Of a DNA stretch of 64,000 nt, positions 1 to 8,242 are shown one piece after another. Made by a program: the position numbers and the translations under genes. How positions within the stretch are numbered: the first letter of the stretch is position 1; every line of letters begins with the position of its first letter. The DNA comes from Oligosphaera ethanolica (GTDB lineage Bacteria; Verrucomicrobiota; Lentisphaeria; Oligosphaerales; Oligosphaeraceae). A model generated the notes under the pieces. It worked only from the letters and a program-made list of their open reading frames with translations. It had not been told where the DNA came from and did not search any database. The stretch is from contig NZ_JAUSVL010000001.1 of NCBI RefSeq assembly GCF_030814695.1, positions 5,665,306 through 5,729,305 on the forward strand, in the 5' to 3' direction.

Positions 1-206
1 ACGTAGCCCAAGCGCAGGCTGGACGGATAGCTCACATCGCCCTTGTCCGGAACCACGTTGCCGGAAAGCATCTCGAAAAGCGTACTTTTGCCGGCGCCGT
101 TGGGACCGACCACGCCCACGCGTTCGCCGGGATGGATGGTAAAGGTCGCTTCTTGAATAACCTGCTGGGTTCCGAAGGCCTTGCTTACTTGGGTAAATTG
201 TATCAT
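1..206 (-). CDS. ABC-F family ATP-binding protein, N-terminal part
   Basis: The first 68 residues of a duplicated-ATPase (ABC-F) protein are present; the gene runs off the left edge. It begins MIQFTQVSKAFGTQQVI and carries a Walker A motif, GPNGAGKST, about 35 residues in. ABC-F proteins are soluble, lack membrane domains and act on the ribosome. The short N-terminus that starts straight into the nucleotide-binding fold, with no transmembrane segment, fits this group (for example Uup/EttA-like), but an importer ATPase cannot be excluded from so little sequence. The start is the only ATG before the conserved beta-strand. The upstream 240 bases carry a fragment of the dispersed R1 repeat tail in the same orientation. 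Confidence 0.75.
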   Translation of the reverse strand, partial: MIQFTQVSKAFGTQQVIQEATFTIHPGERVGVVGPNGAGKSTLFEMLSGNVVPDKGDVSYPSSLRLGY

Positions 207-452
207 GATTGGTCGTGTTCAGTCATAGCATTGACGCGGTAGCCGCGCTGGTAGCGGAGTTCAGTAAATGGTCGCGTTCCCTGGCTGTCGTGCTCGGCCC
301 TTGCCCTGCCCTTGCCAGTATGAGGGCAGCCAGCAGCGCCTGTAAGCCTTAACGTTTCCTGATTGTCGGCGCCTAACACGCCGGCTCGACCAGGTCCACC
401 AGTGGCGGGACAGTTGGAGCGGACTATGTAAATGGGCGAAACGCCTAATATA

Positions 453-467
453 AGTAATCGGTCAGTG
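453..467 (-). repeat. Fragment of R1 repeat tail
   Basis: Read on the minus strand, these 15 bases are CACTGACCGATTACT, identical to the 3' end of the R1 copy at 803-934 (bases 921-935). Only the tail is present. It points towards the ABC-F gene that starts at 206, so it shares the co-oriented, gene-upstream placement of the full R1 copies. Confidence 0.5.
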
Positions 468-532
468 ATTGATATCGGATGCACGACATTCCCCTCTCCG
501 GCGCGGTGAGATTGGACATGCTAGCCAATGTG

Positions 533-632
533 GCGCCCTCCGGGCGCAATTCTATGTTATTGTCATACCCCGGGTTGCGGCGCCCTCCGGGCGCCTCACC
601 CGGGGCTATGCATAGTACGGCCCTCCGGGCCG
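533..632. repeat. Cluster of GC-rich perfect palindromes
   Basis: Three short hairpins built on the same CCCTCCGGG core lie here: 533-547, 579-595 and 618-632. The middle one is nested inside a larger CCCCGGG/CCCGGGG pairing (568-605). No coding frame is credible; an apparent small protein over 479-745 is just the translation of these repeats. Confidence 0.7.
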
Positions 633-705
633 AACTTGGCCGACCTGACGACTTGCTTTGTCAGGTTCGGGCCGAAAACTACCATCATTCACTATCCATG
701 TTTTT

Positions 706-789
706 GCGCCGTAGGCGCTTAACCATGCTTAACCCCAGGCTTTAGCCTGGGGACGCAGCCTGCCAACAGACAGTGCCTCGTAGAGGCAC
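706..789 (+). repeat. Three-hairpin cassette (H1-H2-H3), copy 1
   Basis: Three perfect palindromes follow one another: H1 GCGCCGTAGGCGC (706-718), H2 CCCCAGGCTTTAGCCTGGGG (733-752) and H3 GTGCCTCGTAGAGGCAC (773-789). H1 and H2 are joined by a conserved AT-rich linker containing ATGCTTAA. The same three hairpins in the same order and with the same linker recur at 36637-36722 and, inverted, at 36917-37002, so this is a composite unit and not chance palindromes. R1 copy 1 starts 13 bases downstream. Confidence 0.85.
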
Positions 790-802
790 CACAGTATTGG
801 TT

Positions 803-934
803 ATCAATGACTCCTATGAAACACGCTGCCGCAAAGGTCGGCGGAAATCAAGGTCGGATGGCTGGGCGGCGACTGGCCGTGGGTTTCCTGCAAATTGTCC
901 CAGCGAAGCGCCGGGGTGTACACTGACCGATTAC
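803..934 (+). repeat. Dispersed repeat R1, copy 1
   Basis: This 132-base element begins ATCAATGACTCCTATGAAA and ends CACTGACCGATTAC. Related copies lie at 5999-6125 (+), 48072-48207 (+) and 36350-36479 (-). Within it a 39-codon frame exists (MTPMKHAAAKVGGN...), but the differences between copies are mostly amino-acid-changing and one copy has an early stop, so a peptide gene is unlikely. Its end lies 167 bases before the kinase-fold gene at 1102, in the same orientation. Confidence 0.85.
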
Positions 935-1101
935 TAATATAAGTCTATTTATGCTCAGTGCACCTTGTTTTTTTACCCCCGGGCGGCAAATTAACACGGC
1001 TTGACGAGGGAAGTGGGCGGGACCGCCAGCACTATTGCCGCACTCGCCCAATTTTATTCAGCGAAGCGCCCAAGCCCGGGCATTGTCCCCTGCCCTCAGC
1101 C

Positions 1102-1845
1102 ATGACAACACCAGCCGGCAACGACAGCCATCACCCCCCAGACGCACATGCCGTTGCGGGCCTTGACAAAGCAAGGCTGCTAGCCAACGCGGTCATGATC
1201 AAGGCTGCGCGCTCCATCGGCGACGCCGATGTCTACCGCGCGGAACAGCCCGGTGCCACGTCGTTACTGGTCAAGAGCTACCGCCAACGGCCCCTGTTTA
1301 TTCGCTGGCTCTTCGCCCGTCGCTGCTTGCGCAACGAGTACCACAAGCTCGCATTTCTTCGCGACCTGGGGATCGTACGCGTGCCGCAGCCCGTCGCTCT
1401 GCCTGACAAGGACACGCTGGCCATGGAATTCCTGACCGATGCCGTGCCCTTGAACACCACTTGGCGTACAGACAGACAGCCGCCGCAGGAGTTCTTCAGT
1501 AAACTGAACGACATCATCACAGAACTGCATCGCCGTGGCTTTGCCCATGGCGATTTCCGCAGCACCAACGTCATGGTCACCCACGATGGGGAGCCCTGCC
1601 TAATCGATTTCGCCACCGCTGTCTGCCGCAACCCAGGTTGCTCCTGCGTGGAGCAGGCCCTCTTCCCCTTCTTCCGGCGAACCGATCTCTTCGCCATGGC
1701 GAAAATAATCGCCAAATTCCATCCGGAGATGCTCAGCGGACCACAAACCCAGCGTCTGGGTTCACCACCGTGGTATCTGCGCCTCGGGCGCTTCCTGCGC
1801 AAAAATGTCTATCGCCGCTACCTCAAGCAGAGCTTCGAAGGCTGA
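1102..1845 (+). CDS. Kinase-fold protein (LPS/RIO-type small kinase)
   Basis: A 247-residue soluble protein with an eukaryotic-like kinase core. The catalytic loop HGDFRSTN is at residues 139-146 (Asp141, Asn146), the metal-binding Asp is in LIDF (Asp159), and Lys58 in LLVKSY and Glu79 are plausible ATP-phosphate contacts. Short bacterial kinases with this HGD-x4-N loop include the Kdo/heptose (InaA/WaaP-type) LPS kinases and RIO-like kinases, so a role in phosphorylating a cell-envelope sugar is a reasonable but unproven inference. The frame is open from 958, but the upstream 48 codons run through spacer beside R1 and have no family resemblance; ATG 1102 is preferred although its Shine-Dalgarno is weak. 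It is convergent with the helicase gene and not in an obvious operon. Confidence 0.7.
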   Translation: MTTPAGNDSHHPPDAHAVAGLDKARLLANAVMIKAARSIGDADVYRAEQPGATSLLVKSYRQRPLFIRWLFARRCLRNEYHKLAFLRDLGIVRVPQPVALPDKDTLAMEFLTDAVPLNTTWRTDRQPPQEFFSKLNDIITELHRRGFAHGDFRSTNVMVTHDGEPCLIDFATAVCRNPGCSCVEQALFPFFRRTDLFAMAKIIAKFHPEMLSGPQTQRLGSPPWYLRLGRFLRKNVYRRYLKQSFEG

Positions 1846-1886
1846 GTACGCCACCACGACACGTACCCAGCGCTTAGTCCAGCGTC

Positions 1887-4088
1887 TTATTTGCGCAGAT
1901 ACCACTTCTTGATGGCCGGCAGGGGCGCCGGTGGCAGGTCGTCCATCAGGCGTTTGTGAGCGGGTTTCTTGCTCTTATCGCTGGCATTTTCCGGTTTGTG
2001 GGCGTCCTTGCCGGCGCTATCAGGGCGTCGTGGGGCGGCGCCATGGGCGGCATGATCAACGTGCCCTTCTGTGGCGTGGTCGCGTTTCTTGGGCGGCCAA
2101 TATTCAGCCGGAAGCTTCGGGCGTTGTGGGGGGCGAGTGGTGCCGGCAGGCGCCCTGTCCTCCCGCTGCGGGGCGGCGCCGTGGTCAGCGGCTTGCGGAC
2201 GCGGTGCCTGCTCGTGAGCCGACGCTGGCCGCATAGCGCCATCGCGGCGCCCACCACTGCGTTCGCCGCCAGCGGCGAAGCGTTCGGCATCTCGCGGGTG
2301 GAACCTGCCAGTGCGGTTGTCCGGTCGGCGTGGGGAGCCGCCGTAACGGCCGCTGCGGCCACCGCGTTGTTCGCGAGGCTGAGGGGCCAAGATTCTGTCC
2401 AGGCGCTGCCCCGCAATGCCGATATGCTCCGGGCCGAGATCACCGCCACCGGCCAGCTGCCGGCTGAGCAGTTTCGCCAGCAGAACCAACAGGTCCTGGT
2501 TGGTGCTCAGGGTTTGGACCTGGTTGAGAATATCCACATCCAGTTCTTCCTCCAGCAGATCGCGGAAAATCGTCTTGAGGCGGCGGGAGGTGACTTCGGT
2601 CCGCGTTGGAATCAGGCGGTTTTCCAGCTGCGCGCCGACATTCGTCCGGATCGCCTCCAGCTGTCGCATCTCCCGGGGGGTAACCAGGGTAATCGCCGTG
2701 CCGGCGCGACCGGCGCGGCCGGTCCGGCCGATGCGGTGCACGTAGCCACGGGAATCAAAGGGCATATGGAAGTTGAACACGTGCGTAACGTCGTCCACGT
2801 CCAAGCCGCGGGCGGCGACATCCGTCGCCACCAGGATGTCAATTTCGCTGCGGCGAAACGCCATCATGACCCGGTTGCGAGCCGCCTGTTCCATGTCGCC
2901 ATGGAGGCAGTTCACACTGAAACCACGTCCACCGAGGACGATATTCAGCGAGTCGGTTTCCTCGCGTGTCCGACAGAAGATGATTGCCTTGCGCACATTT
3001 TCCGCATCAATCAGACGGATGATGGCATTGACGCGCTCGCTGTCTTCAATCACGCAGAACAGCTGCTCAATGTCGTTGTTCGCAGTTTCATTCACCCCCA
3101 TGGTGATATTGACTGGATTAATTAAGACGGTCTGCGCCAGATTCACCACCGGTCGCGGCATGGTCGCGGAGAACAGCATGGTCTGCCGCGGCCCCGGGAA
3201 CGCTTCGAAAATCTTCTTGACGTCATCCAAAAAGCCCATGTCGAGCATTTCGTCGGCTTCATCCACCACGACGAACTGGGGATTGACGCCCTTAAAATGC
3301 CCCGATTCAAGCAGATCAATCAAGCGTCCGGGCGTCGCCACCAGCATATTGATGCCTTGCGCCAGCATCTGCTCCTGCCGGGTGTAGGATTGACCACCTG
3401 TGAAAGCCGCGGTCTTGACGCCCGTATAGCGTCCTAGACGATACAATTCCGAACTGACCTGAGCGGCCAGCTCGCGGGTCGGCACCAGCACCAGCAGCTG
3501 CAGGCCCTTCTGGCCGCGGATCTTCTCCATCGCCGGCAAACCAAAAGCCGCCGTTTTGCCCGTGCCCGTCAACGCCTGGCCAATCAAGTCACGACCGGCA
3601 AGCAACTCGGGAATGGCCTTCGCCTGAATCGGCGTCGCCACGCTGAAACCCGCTTCGCGAACGCCGCGCATCAGCTCGTCACAAAAACCAAAACGCGCAA
3701 AACCGTCCTCGGGAACAGCCGCAACCGCCACCTCTTCGCCGGTGGCAGCGTCTTCGTCCACGACGGCTCCGGCCGCAACGGCCTCGCCACTTTGCACAAC
3801 CACAGTCCCGGCAGACGCAAGCTCAGCATCAGTTTCGCTCACAACATCGGCAGACGCAGTCGGTTCAGACATCGTCTTCTCATCTTTTTCGTCAATCGCC
3901 ACCAGGGCCTCGCTTTCATCCAAAACAACTGCACTCGCTGCAACCTCAACCGCTGACGCGGCCTTCGCTGTCGTCGCCAAAGCCGGGTCCTCCGCAAAGG
4001 CATCCGGCACATCAATGATTAGTTCGGCGGGATTCCCCGCCATCTTCACACTATCAGCCATTCTTTCACCAGTCGTTGTCTGCGCCAT
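1887..4088 (-). CDS. DEAD-box ATP-dependent RNA helicase
   Basis: A 733-residue DEAD-box helicase that unwinds short RNA duplexes using ATP. An acidic, Ala/Val-rich N-terminal extension of about 115 residues precedes the core. The core shows the Q motif (FSVATPIQAKAIP), Walker A ALTGTGKT, DEAD in VVDEADEML, SAT in LFSATMP, and HRIGRTGRAGRAG (motif VI). After the core comes a conserved region of the CsdA/DeaD type and a basic, Arg/Gly/Pro/His-rich tail of about 150 residues, typical of RNA-binding extensions in cold-shock and ribosome-biogenesis helicases. A start 12 codons earlier is possible, but ATG 4088 is preceded by GAGGAGCG, a strong ribosome site. It stands alone, convergent with the kinase-fold gene and divergent from the porin gene. 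Confidence 0.93.
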   Translation of the reverse strand: MAQTTTGERMADSVKMAGNPAELIIDVPDAFAEDPALATTAKAASAVEVAASAVVLDESEALVAIDEKDEKTMSEPTASADVVSETDAELASAGTVVVQSGEAVAAGAVVDEDAATGEEVAVAAVPEDGFARFGFCDELMRGVREAGFSVATPIQAKAIPELLAGRDLIGQALTGTGKTAAFGLPAMEKIRGQKGLQLLVLVPTRELAAQVSSELYRLGRYTGVKTAAFTGGQSYTRQEQMLAQGINMLVATPGRLIDLLESGHFKGVNPQFVVVDEADEMLDMGFLDDVKKIFEAFPGPRQTMLFSATMPRPVVNLAQTVLINPVNITMGVNETANNDIEQLFCVIEDSERVNAIIRLIDAENVRKAIIFCRTREETDSLNIVLGGRGFSVNCLHGDMEQAARNRVMMAFRRSEIDILVATDVAARGLDVDDVTHVFNFHMPFDSRGYVHRIGRTGRAGRAGTAITLVTPREMRQLEAIRTNVGAQLENRLIPTRTEVTSRRLKTIFRDLLEEELDVDILNQVQTLSTNQDLLVLLAKLLSRQLAGGGDLGPEHIGIAGQRLDRILAPQPREQRGGRSGRYGGSPRRPDNRTGRFHPRDAERFAAGGERSGGRRDGAMRPASAHEQAPRPQAADHGAAPQREDRAPAGTTRPPQRPKLPAEYWPPKKRDHATEGHVDHAAHGAAPRRPDSAGKDAHKPENASDKSKKPAHKRLMDDLPPAPLPAIKKWYLRK

Positions 4089-4397
4089 ACGCTCCTCTAC
4101 TACTTCATTTTCTCGGCGCATCACCCCTCACAGGCAGAACGCCACGGCCACTTTATCCCTTAAAAATGTTTTATAATCTACTTGACAAACAAGAAATAGC
4201 AAGGAAAGAATACGTAAAGAGATGACAGGATATGACAAACAGCATGCGAACCCACACCTTTTTCCCAAGCCACGCACTTGCATGCGGCCAGCATGGCGGT
4301 ATTGTATCGCCGTTTCGCTTCATTGGAACAGAGGGCGGCGGGTATTGGTGCAAGAAGCAACTGTGGGTGAGAACGCAACCAGAAGAGGATTTACACC
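4089..4397. other. Divergent intergenic region, helicase/porin
   Basis: About 310 bases separate the divergent helicase and porin starts. The left half (4150-4215) is AT-rich and must hold the helicase promoter; TATAATCTA at 4172-4180 and TTGACA at 4182-4187 stand out, but no correctly spaced -35/-10 pair is convincing in either direction. No gene, RNA or repeat is recognised. Confidence 0.4.
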
Positions 4398-5747
4398 GTG
4401 ATTTTACCTATTCGCAACGTGTTGACTGTGGCGGCTGCCCTGGTCCTATCCCTGCCGGTTTTGGCAGATCGGGTGTACGACCTGGACGACGGTCTGAAGT
4501 TGAGTCTTGGCGGCGATGTGCGCCTGCGCTGGGAGATCATTGATCGCAATGTTCCGCGGCCAAATGTCCATGACGACGGCCCCGACATTCAGTATTTACG
4601 AGTTCGGCCGCGCGTGTGGGGCAGTCTTGAATTGCTTGATCCGCATGTCAAGTTGAATTTGCGTTTAACGAACCGGATGCATTTCACGTCCAGTCGTCCA
4701 GGCGACAATGAAAACGGCGCCGCGCACTGGGAGTTTCCGGATGAAGTCGTGCTTGACATGGCCAATATTGAGTTGATTGACATTCTTGGTGACAACAGCT
4801 GCTTGAAGATCGGCCGGCAGGATTTGGGGTTTGGTTACGGCATGATTCTCTCCGAGGGCACGCCATTTGACCAGGGGCGCACGGTCTATCACGACGGCAT
4901 CACCTACCGCTACACGCATGAGAAGCACAAGGTCACGCTATTTTCTTTCTACGATTCCTGGAAGGACCACTCGGTCTTCATCAATGATCAGAACCGCCGT
5001 CTGGCGATTGGCGACATTTTCACGGCCGGCGCCTATTACACCTACAGCCACGATCCGAAACTGAATCTCGACCTGTACTACATGTACAACGATGTGGACG
5101 ATGACTATCCGACGCAAGCCATTAACAGCTGGCCGACGGACAGCAACCTGAGCCTGCACACCATCGGCACCCGCCTGTTCGGCCAAGCCATGCCGCAACT
5201 CGGCTACAGCGTGGAAATGGCCAAACAGGGTGGTTACAACAATCTCGGCGAGGACAATCAGGGCTTCATGTTCGACGCCCGCATTACCCTCAGTGCCCCC
5301 AAAGACACGCCGATGAAACCCGCCATCGGGCTGGAATACATGTTCCTCAGCGGCGACCGCAATGACAGCGGCAAAAACGAAGGCTGGTTCCCGCTCATGA
5401 GCGCCGCGCCGCTCTGGGGTGATGACCTCCTGGCAATCCAATACAACGGCTTCTGGAGCAATATGCACATGGCCTCCAGCGAGCTTATCTTCTTCCCCAT
5501 TGAGGACCTCAAGGTGCAAATTGGCGCCGCCTTCTATCAGGCCGACACCACCAAGTCCACCCTCGCCACCCACGATCCTACCAATGACGGCGACAACATC
5601 GGCATGAGGCTTTTCGCCTTCGCCTACTACACGGTAAACAAACACCTCAGCTTCGCCACTGAAATCGCCCATTTCGATCCCGGCGACTACCACCACAATG
5701 GCCATAAGAGTCTCTGGGCGCGTTTCCAAACCGTCCTGACCTTCTAA
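4398..5747 (+). CDS. Outer-membrane porin, alginate-export (AlgE-like) type
   Basis: A 449-residue predicted outer-membrane beta-barrel. A signal peptide (LTVAAALVLSLPVLA, cleaved near residue 23) is followed by repeated amphipathic strands rich in Tyr, Trp and Asp and a C-terminal aromatic (LTF), as in outer-membrane barrels. The stretch around ENGAAHWEFPDEVVLDMANIE and KIGRQDLGFGYGMI resembles the alginate-export/porin family, in which a GRQ motif follows the early strands. It probably allows passage of anionic oligosaccharides or other small solutes. The start codon is GTG 4398, with AGAGGA seven bases upstream. It is monocistronic, closed by a hairpin at 5804-5836. Confidence 0.75.
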   Translation: MILPIRNVLTVAAALVLSLPVLADRVYDLDDGLKLSLGGDVRLRWEIIDRNVPRPNVHDDGPDIQYLRVRPRVWGSLELLDPHVKLNLRLTNRMHFTSSRPGDNENGAAHWEFPDEVVLDMANIELIDILGDNSCLKIGRQDLGFGYGMILSEGTPFDQGRTVYHDGITYRYTHEKHKVTLFSFYDSWKDHSVFINDQNRRLAIGDIFTAGAYYTYSHDPKLNLDLYYMYNDVDDDYPTQAINSWPTDSNLSLHTIGTRLFGQAMPQLGYSVEMAKQGGYNNLGEDNQGFMFDARITLSAPKDTPMKPAIGLEYMFLSGDRNDSGKNEGWFPLMSAAPLWGDDLLAIQYNGFWSNMHMASSELIFFPIEDLKVQIGAAFYQADTTKSTLATHDPTNDGDNIGMRLFAFAYYTVNKHLSFATEIAHFDPGDYHHNGHKSLWARFQTVLTF

Positions 5748-5803
5748 ACGGCGCAAACACATCCGCCAGTAAAAGAGCGCCGTAATCGTTCCGTGATTGA
5801 TAA

Positions 5804-5836
5804 CCGCCGGTCCCAGGAGACGCCTGAGACCGGCGG
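5804..5836 (+). terminator. Terminator-like hairpin after the porin gene
   Basis: A 14-base stem with one G-T pair, CCGCCGGTCCCAGG / CCTGAGACCGGCGG, closes a five-base loop 56 bases after the porin stop. No clear T-run follows, so it may be a weak terminator or an RNA-stabilising hairpin. Confidence 0.55.
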
Positions 5837-5871
5837 AACCCCTTCTAGCGACGCGCCTGGGAGCCCACCTT

Positions 5872-5930
5872 GATCGGACGGATCGGACGGATCCGTCTGA
5901 TTGATCCGTCCGATCGGTCCGATCGGTCCG
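5872..5930. repeat. 9-bp GATC repeat array A
   Basis: Units of the type GATCGGACG and GATCCGTCC are joined head to tail. The first half is complementary to the second: GATCGGACGGATC pairs with GATCCGTCCGATC around a nine-base loop. Related arrays occur at 18399-18597 and 26096-26300. No protein is encoded. Confidence 0.85.
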
Positions 5931-5998
5931 AAAAAGCCATTCAGTGCCGCAAAGGAGTCCCCACGATCCCGTGCGTCCCCTATATGCGGCTTTTTTCC

Positions 5999-6125
5999 AT
6001 CACTCCTATGAAACACGCTGCCGCAAAGGTCGGCGGAAATCAAGGTCGAATGGCTGGGCGGCGGCGGGCCGTGGGTTTCCTGCAAATTGTCCCAGCGAAG
6101 CGCCGGGGTGTACACTGACCAATTA
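5999..6125 (+). repeat. Dispersed repeat R1, copy 2
   Basis: The sequence from ATCACTCCTATGAAA to CACTGACCAATTAC is nearly identical to R1 copy 1, including the distal CCCAGCGAAGCGCCGGGG segment. It is co-oriented with rpsB, whose start is 227 bases downstream, and lies upstream of the proposed rpsB promoter. Confidence 0.85.
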
Positions 6126-6155
6126 CAAACGCCCGGCTTTTTTCCTTCTACGTGG

Positions 6156-6183
6156 TTGCGTAGGAGAGGAAAAACGATATAGT
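6156..6183 (+). promoter_or_regulatory. Candidate promoter of rpsB
   Basis: TTGCGT (6156-6161), a 16-base spacer and TATAGT (6178-6183) fit a primary-sigma promoter. Transcription would begin near 6190, giving a leader of about 160 bases before the rpsB GTG. Leaders of rpsB are commonly autoregulated by S2, but no specific fold was established here. Confidence 0.4.
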
Positions 6184-6352
6184 ATGGAGCTTTTTCGCGT
6201 TGCAACGCCTGCATTGGTCAGGCAAGCACCCGTTCCCGGGCCGTGGCGCGAACACTCAACGGCATGACGTTTCGAATCCAGCTGGGGAACAGCCCGTATA
6301 GGCGGCGGCTGGTGGGTAAAGCGTCAGGTAACACAAGAAAGGATCTGGTTCC

Positions 6353-7126
6353 GTGGCAAACATTAACATCACTGATCTGTTGGAAGCCGGCGTGCATTTC
6401 GGTCACAAAACCAAGCGCTGGAATCCCAAGATGAAGCCGTACATCTACGGTACTCGCAATGGCATCACCATTTTTGACCTGACCATCACCATGAAGCAGC
6501 TGTCAGCGGCTTGCGATTACCTACACGACATCGCTGCCCAGGGCGGCCAGATCCTTTTCGTGGGTGCCAAACGCCAGGCACAGGAATGCGTCCGTGAAAT
6601 CGCTGAAAACCTCAACATGCCCTTTATGTGTGACCGCTGGCTGGGTGGCACCCTCACCAACCAGAAAGTCGTTCTCAGCCGCGTCAGCTATATGAAAAAA
6701 CTGCAAACACAGGATGCCGACGGCAGCCTGGACAGCCTGCCCAAGAAGGAAGTCGCCGGCCTGCGCCGCGAACTGGGCAAGCTGCAGACCGCCCTTGGCG
6801 GCATCGCCAACATGAAGGGCCTGCCCAACGCCGTCGTCGTCATTGACGTCGACCGCGAGCACATTGCCGTGCAGGAAGCCGCCAAGCTCGGCATTCCCGT
6901 CGTCGCCCTCGTCGACTCCAGCTGCAATCCCGACCAAGTCGAATACGTCATCCCCGGCAACGACGACGCACTGCGCTCCATCAAGGTCATTATGGACGCC
7001 ATTGCCACCGCCGTCGCCGATGGTCTCAGCGTGAGCAACAAAAAACGCGAGAACAAGGCCACCAAAGAGGCCGCACCGGTCGCCAAGGAAGGCGATGATG
7101 ACGAGGATAGCGCCGACAAGGCCTGA
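6353..7126 (+). CDS. rpsB: 30S ribosomal protein S2
   Basis: A 257-residue protein matching S2 throughout: the start MANINITDLLEAGVHFGHKT, the WNPKMKPYIYGTRNGI segment, DRWLGGTLTN and the IPVVALVDSSCNPD / YVIPGNDDA block are all hallmarks. S2 binds the 16S rRNA neck region and is needed for S1 assembly on the small subunit. The start is GTG 6353 with AGAAAGGA upstream. A charged C-terminal tail (KEGDDDEDSADKA) extends past the conserved fold. It is the first gene of the rpsB-tsf-pyrH-frr cluster. Confidence 0.98.
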   Translation: MANINITDLLEAGVHFGHKTKRWNPKMKPYIYGTRNGITIFDLTITMKQLSAACDYLHDIAAQGGQILFVGAKRQAQECVREIAENLNMPFMCDRWLGGTLTNQKVVLSRVSYMKKLQTQDADGSLDSLPKKEVAGLRRELGKLQTALGGIANMKGLPNAVVVIDVDREHIAVQEAAKLGIPVVALVDSSCNPDQVEYVIPGNDDALRSIKVIMDAIATAVADGLSVSNKKRENKATKEAAPVAKEGDDDEDSADKA

Positions 7127-7216
7127 GGCGGAACCCCATGCCGCCCTGCCCGTGCCGCACAATGAGCCGCACGGGCCGTCCACGACCTACAGCACAGCAT
7201 ATGAAGGAGTTTTCCA

Positions 7217-8020
7217 ATGGCCAACATTTCCGCATCACAAGTCAATGAGCTGCGCCAGAAAACCGGCGTTGGCATGATGGATTGCAAAAAAGCCCTTGTC
7301 GCCTGCGACGGCGACATGGAAGGCGCCATTGAGCACCTGCGCAAGACCGGCATGGCGAAAGCCGAGAAGAAGGCCGGCCGCAGCGCCACCCAGGGCATCT
7401 TCGTGTCACTGGTCAAAGGCAACGTCGGCACCATTATTGAGCTCCTCTGCGAAACCGACTTCGTCGCCAAAACCGATGCCTTCAAGGCCTTCGGCGCCGG
7501 CGTCGCCGAAAAGGTCATCAATGAGTTCGCCGACAACGGCGATATTTCCGAGAAGTTGGCCACCACCATGCAGAACGAACTCAAGGAACTCATTGCCAAG
7601 ATTGGCGAGAACATGCATCTGCGCCGCGCGGTCCGCTGGGTCAGCAACGGCAAAATCGGCAGCTATCTGCACACCGGCGTTGCCTACGGCGTGATGGTCG
7701 ATGTCGAAGGCGAATGCGACGACGAATTGCTCTCCAGCATCTGCATGCACGTCACGGCCTTCTCGCCCCGCTACATCGTGCCGGCGGATGTCCCCGCGGA
7801 CATCGTCGCCAAAGAACGCGAGATTGCCGCCGCCCAGTTGGCCGGCAAGCCCGCCAACATGATTGAGAACATCGTCAACGGCAAGATCAACAAGTGGTAC
7901 AGCGAAGTCTGCCTGACCAAGCAGCCCTGGATCAACGACCAGAAGACCTCCCTCGAGAAGGTCGCGCCGAAACTCACCGTGAAGCGCATGGTTCGTTGGC
8001 AGGTCGGCGAGGAAATCTGA
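7217..8020 (+). CDS. tsf: Elongation factor Ts
   Basis: A 267-residue EF-Ts, the guanine-nucleotide exchange factor for EF-Tu. The N-terminal UBA-like domain (VNELRQKTGVGMMDCKKAL), the core TDFVAKTDAF motif that contacts EF-Tu, and the C-terminal block with VNGKINKWYSEVCLTKQPW are visible. ATG 7217 has AAGGAG at the proper distance. It follows rpsB by 90 bases and is closed by a strong terminator at 8083-8129. Confidence 0.98.
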   Translation: MANISASQVNELRQKTGVGMMDCKKALVACDGDMEGAIEHLRKTGMAKAEKKAGRSATQGIFVSLVKGNVGTIIELLCETDFVAKTDAFKAFGAGVAEKVINEFADNGDISEKLATTMQNELKELIAKIGENMHLRRAVRWVSNGKIGSYLHTGVAYGVMVDVEGECDDELLSSICMHVTAFSPRYIVPADVPADIVAKEREIAAAQLAGKPANMIENIVNGKINKWYSEVCLTKQPWINDQKTSLEKVAPKLTVKRMVRWQVGEEI

Positions 8021-8082
8021 CCACGCTGTCATTACCGGCAACAGCCACAGCCGGTCTGACAACTGGCTGACTCATGCCTCTC

Positions 8083-8129
8083 AGGGCAATTGCACGAGCA
8101 TTGACAGCTCAGCAATTGCCCTTATTTTT
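8083..8129 (+). terminator. Intrinsic terminator after tsf
   Basis: The perfect 11-base arms AGGGCAATTGC and GCAATTGCCCT are followed by TATTTTTG. This is a textbook Rho-independent terminator 63 bases after tsf, so pyrH-frr must be expressed by read-through or from a promoter in 8130-8242. Confidence 0.85.
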
Positions 8130-8242
8130 GCCCGCATCAGGCCAAGACCGCCCGCAAGGACGCACGCGGCCGATAGTAGTTAATGTTTTCGTGCGGCCGT
8201 CCGCCCGCCTCAGCGCAACGCATCACAGCATGGAGAGAGACA

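Noticed and set aside
809..928. 39-codon peptide gene inside R1 (MTPMKHAAAKVGGN...)
   Set aside because: Between copies, most coding differences change the amino acid, copy 4 has an early stop and copy 3 reads into a different tail, so selection on a peptide is not evident.
958..1101. Upstream 48-codon extension of the kinase-fold protein
   Set aside because: The extension runs through spacer beside R1, has no family resemblance and no ribosome site.
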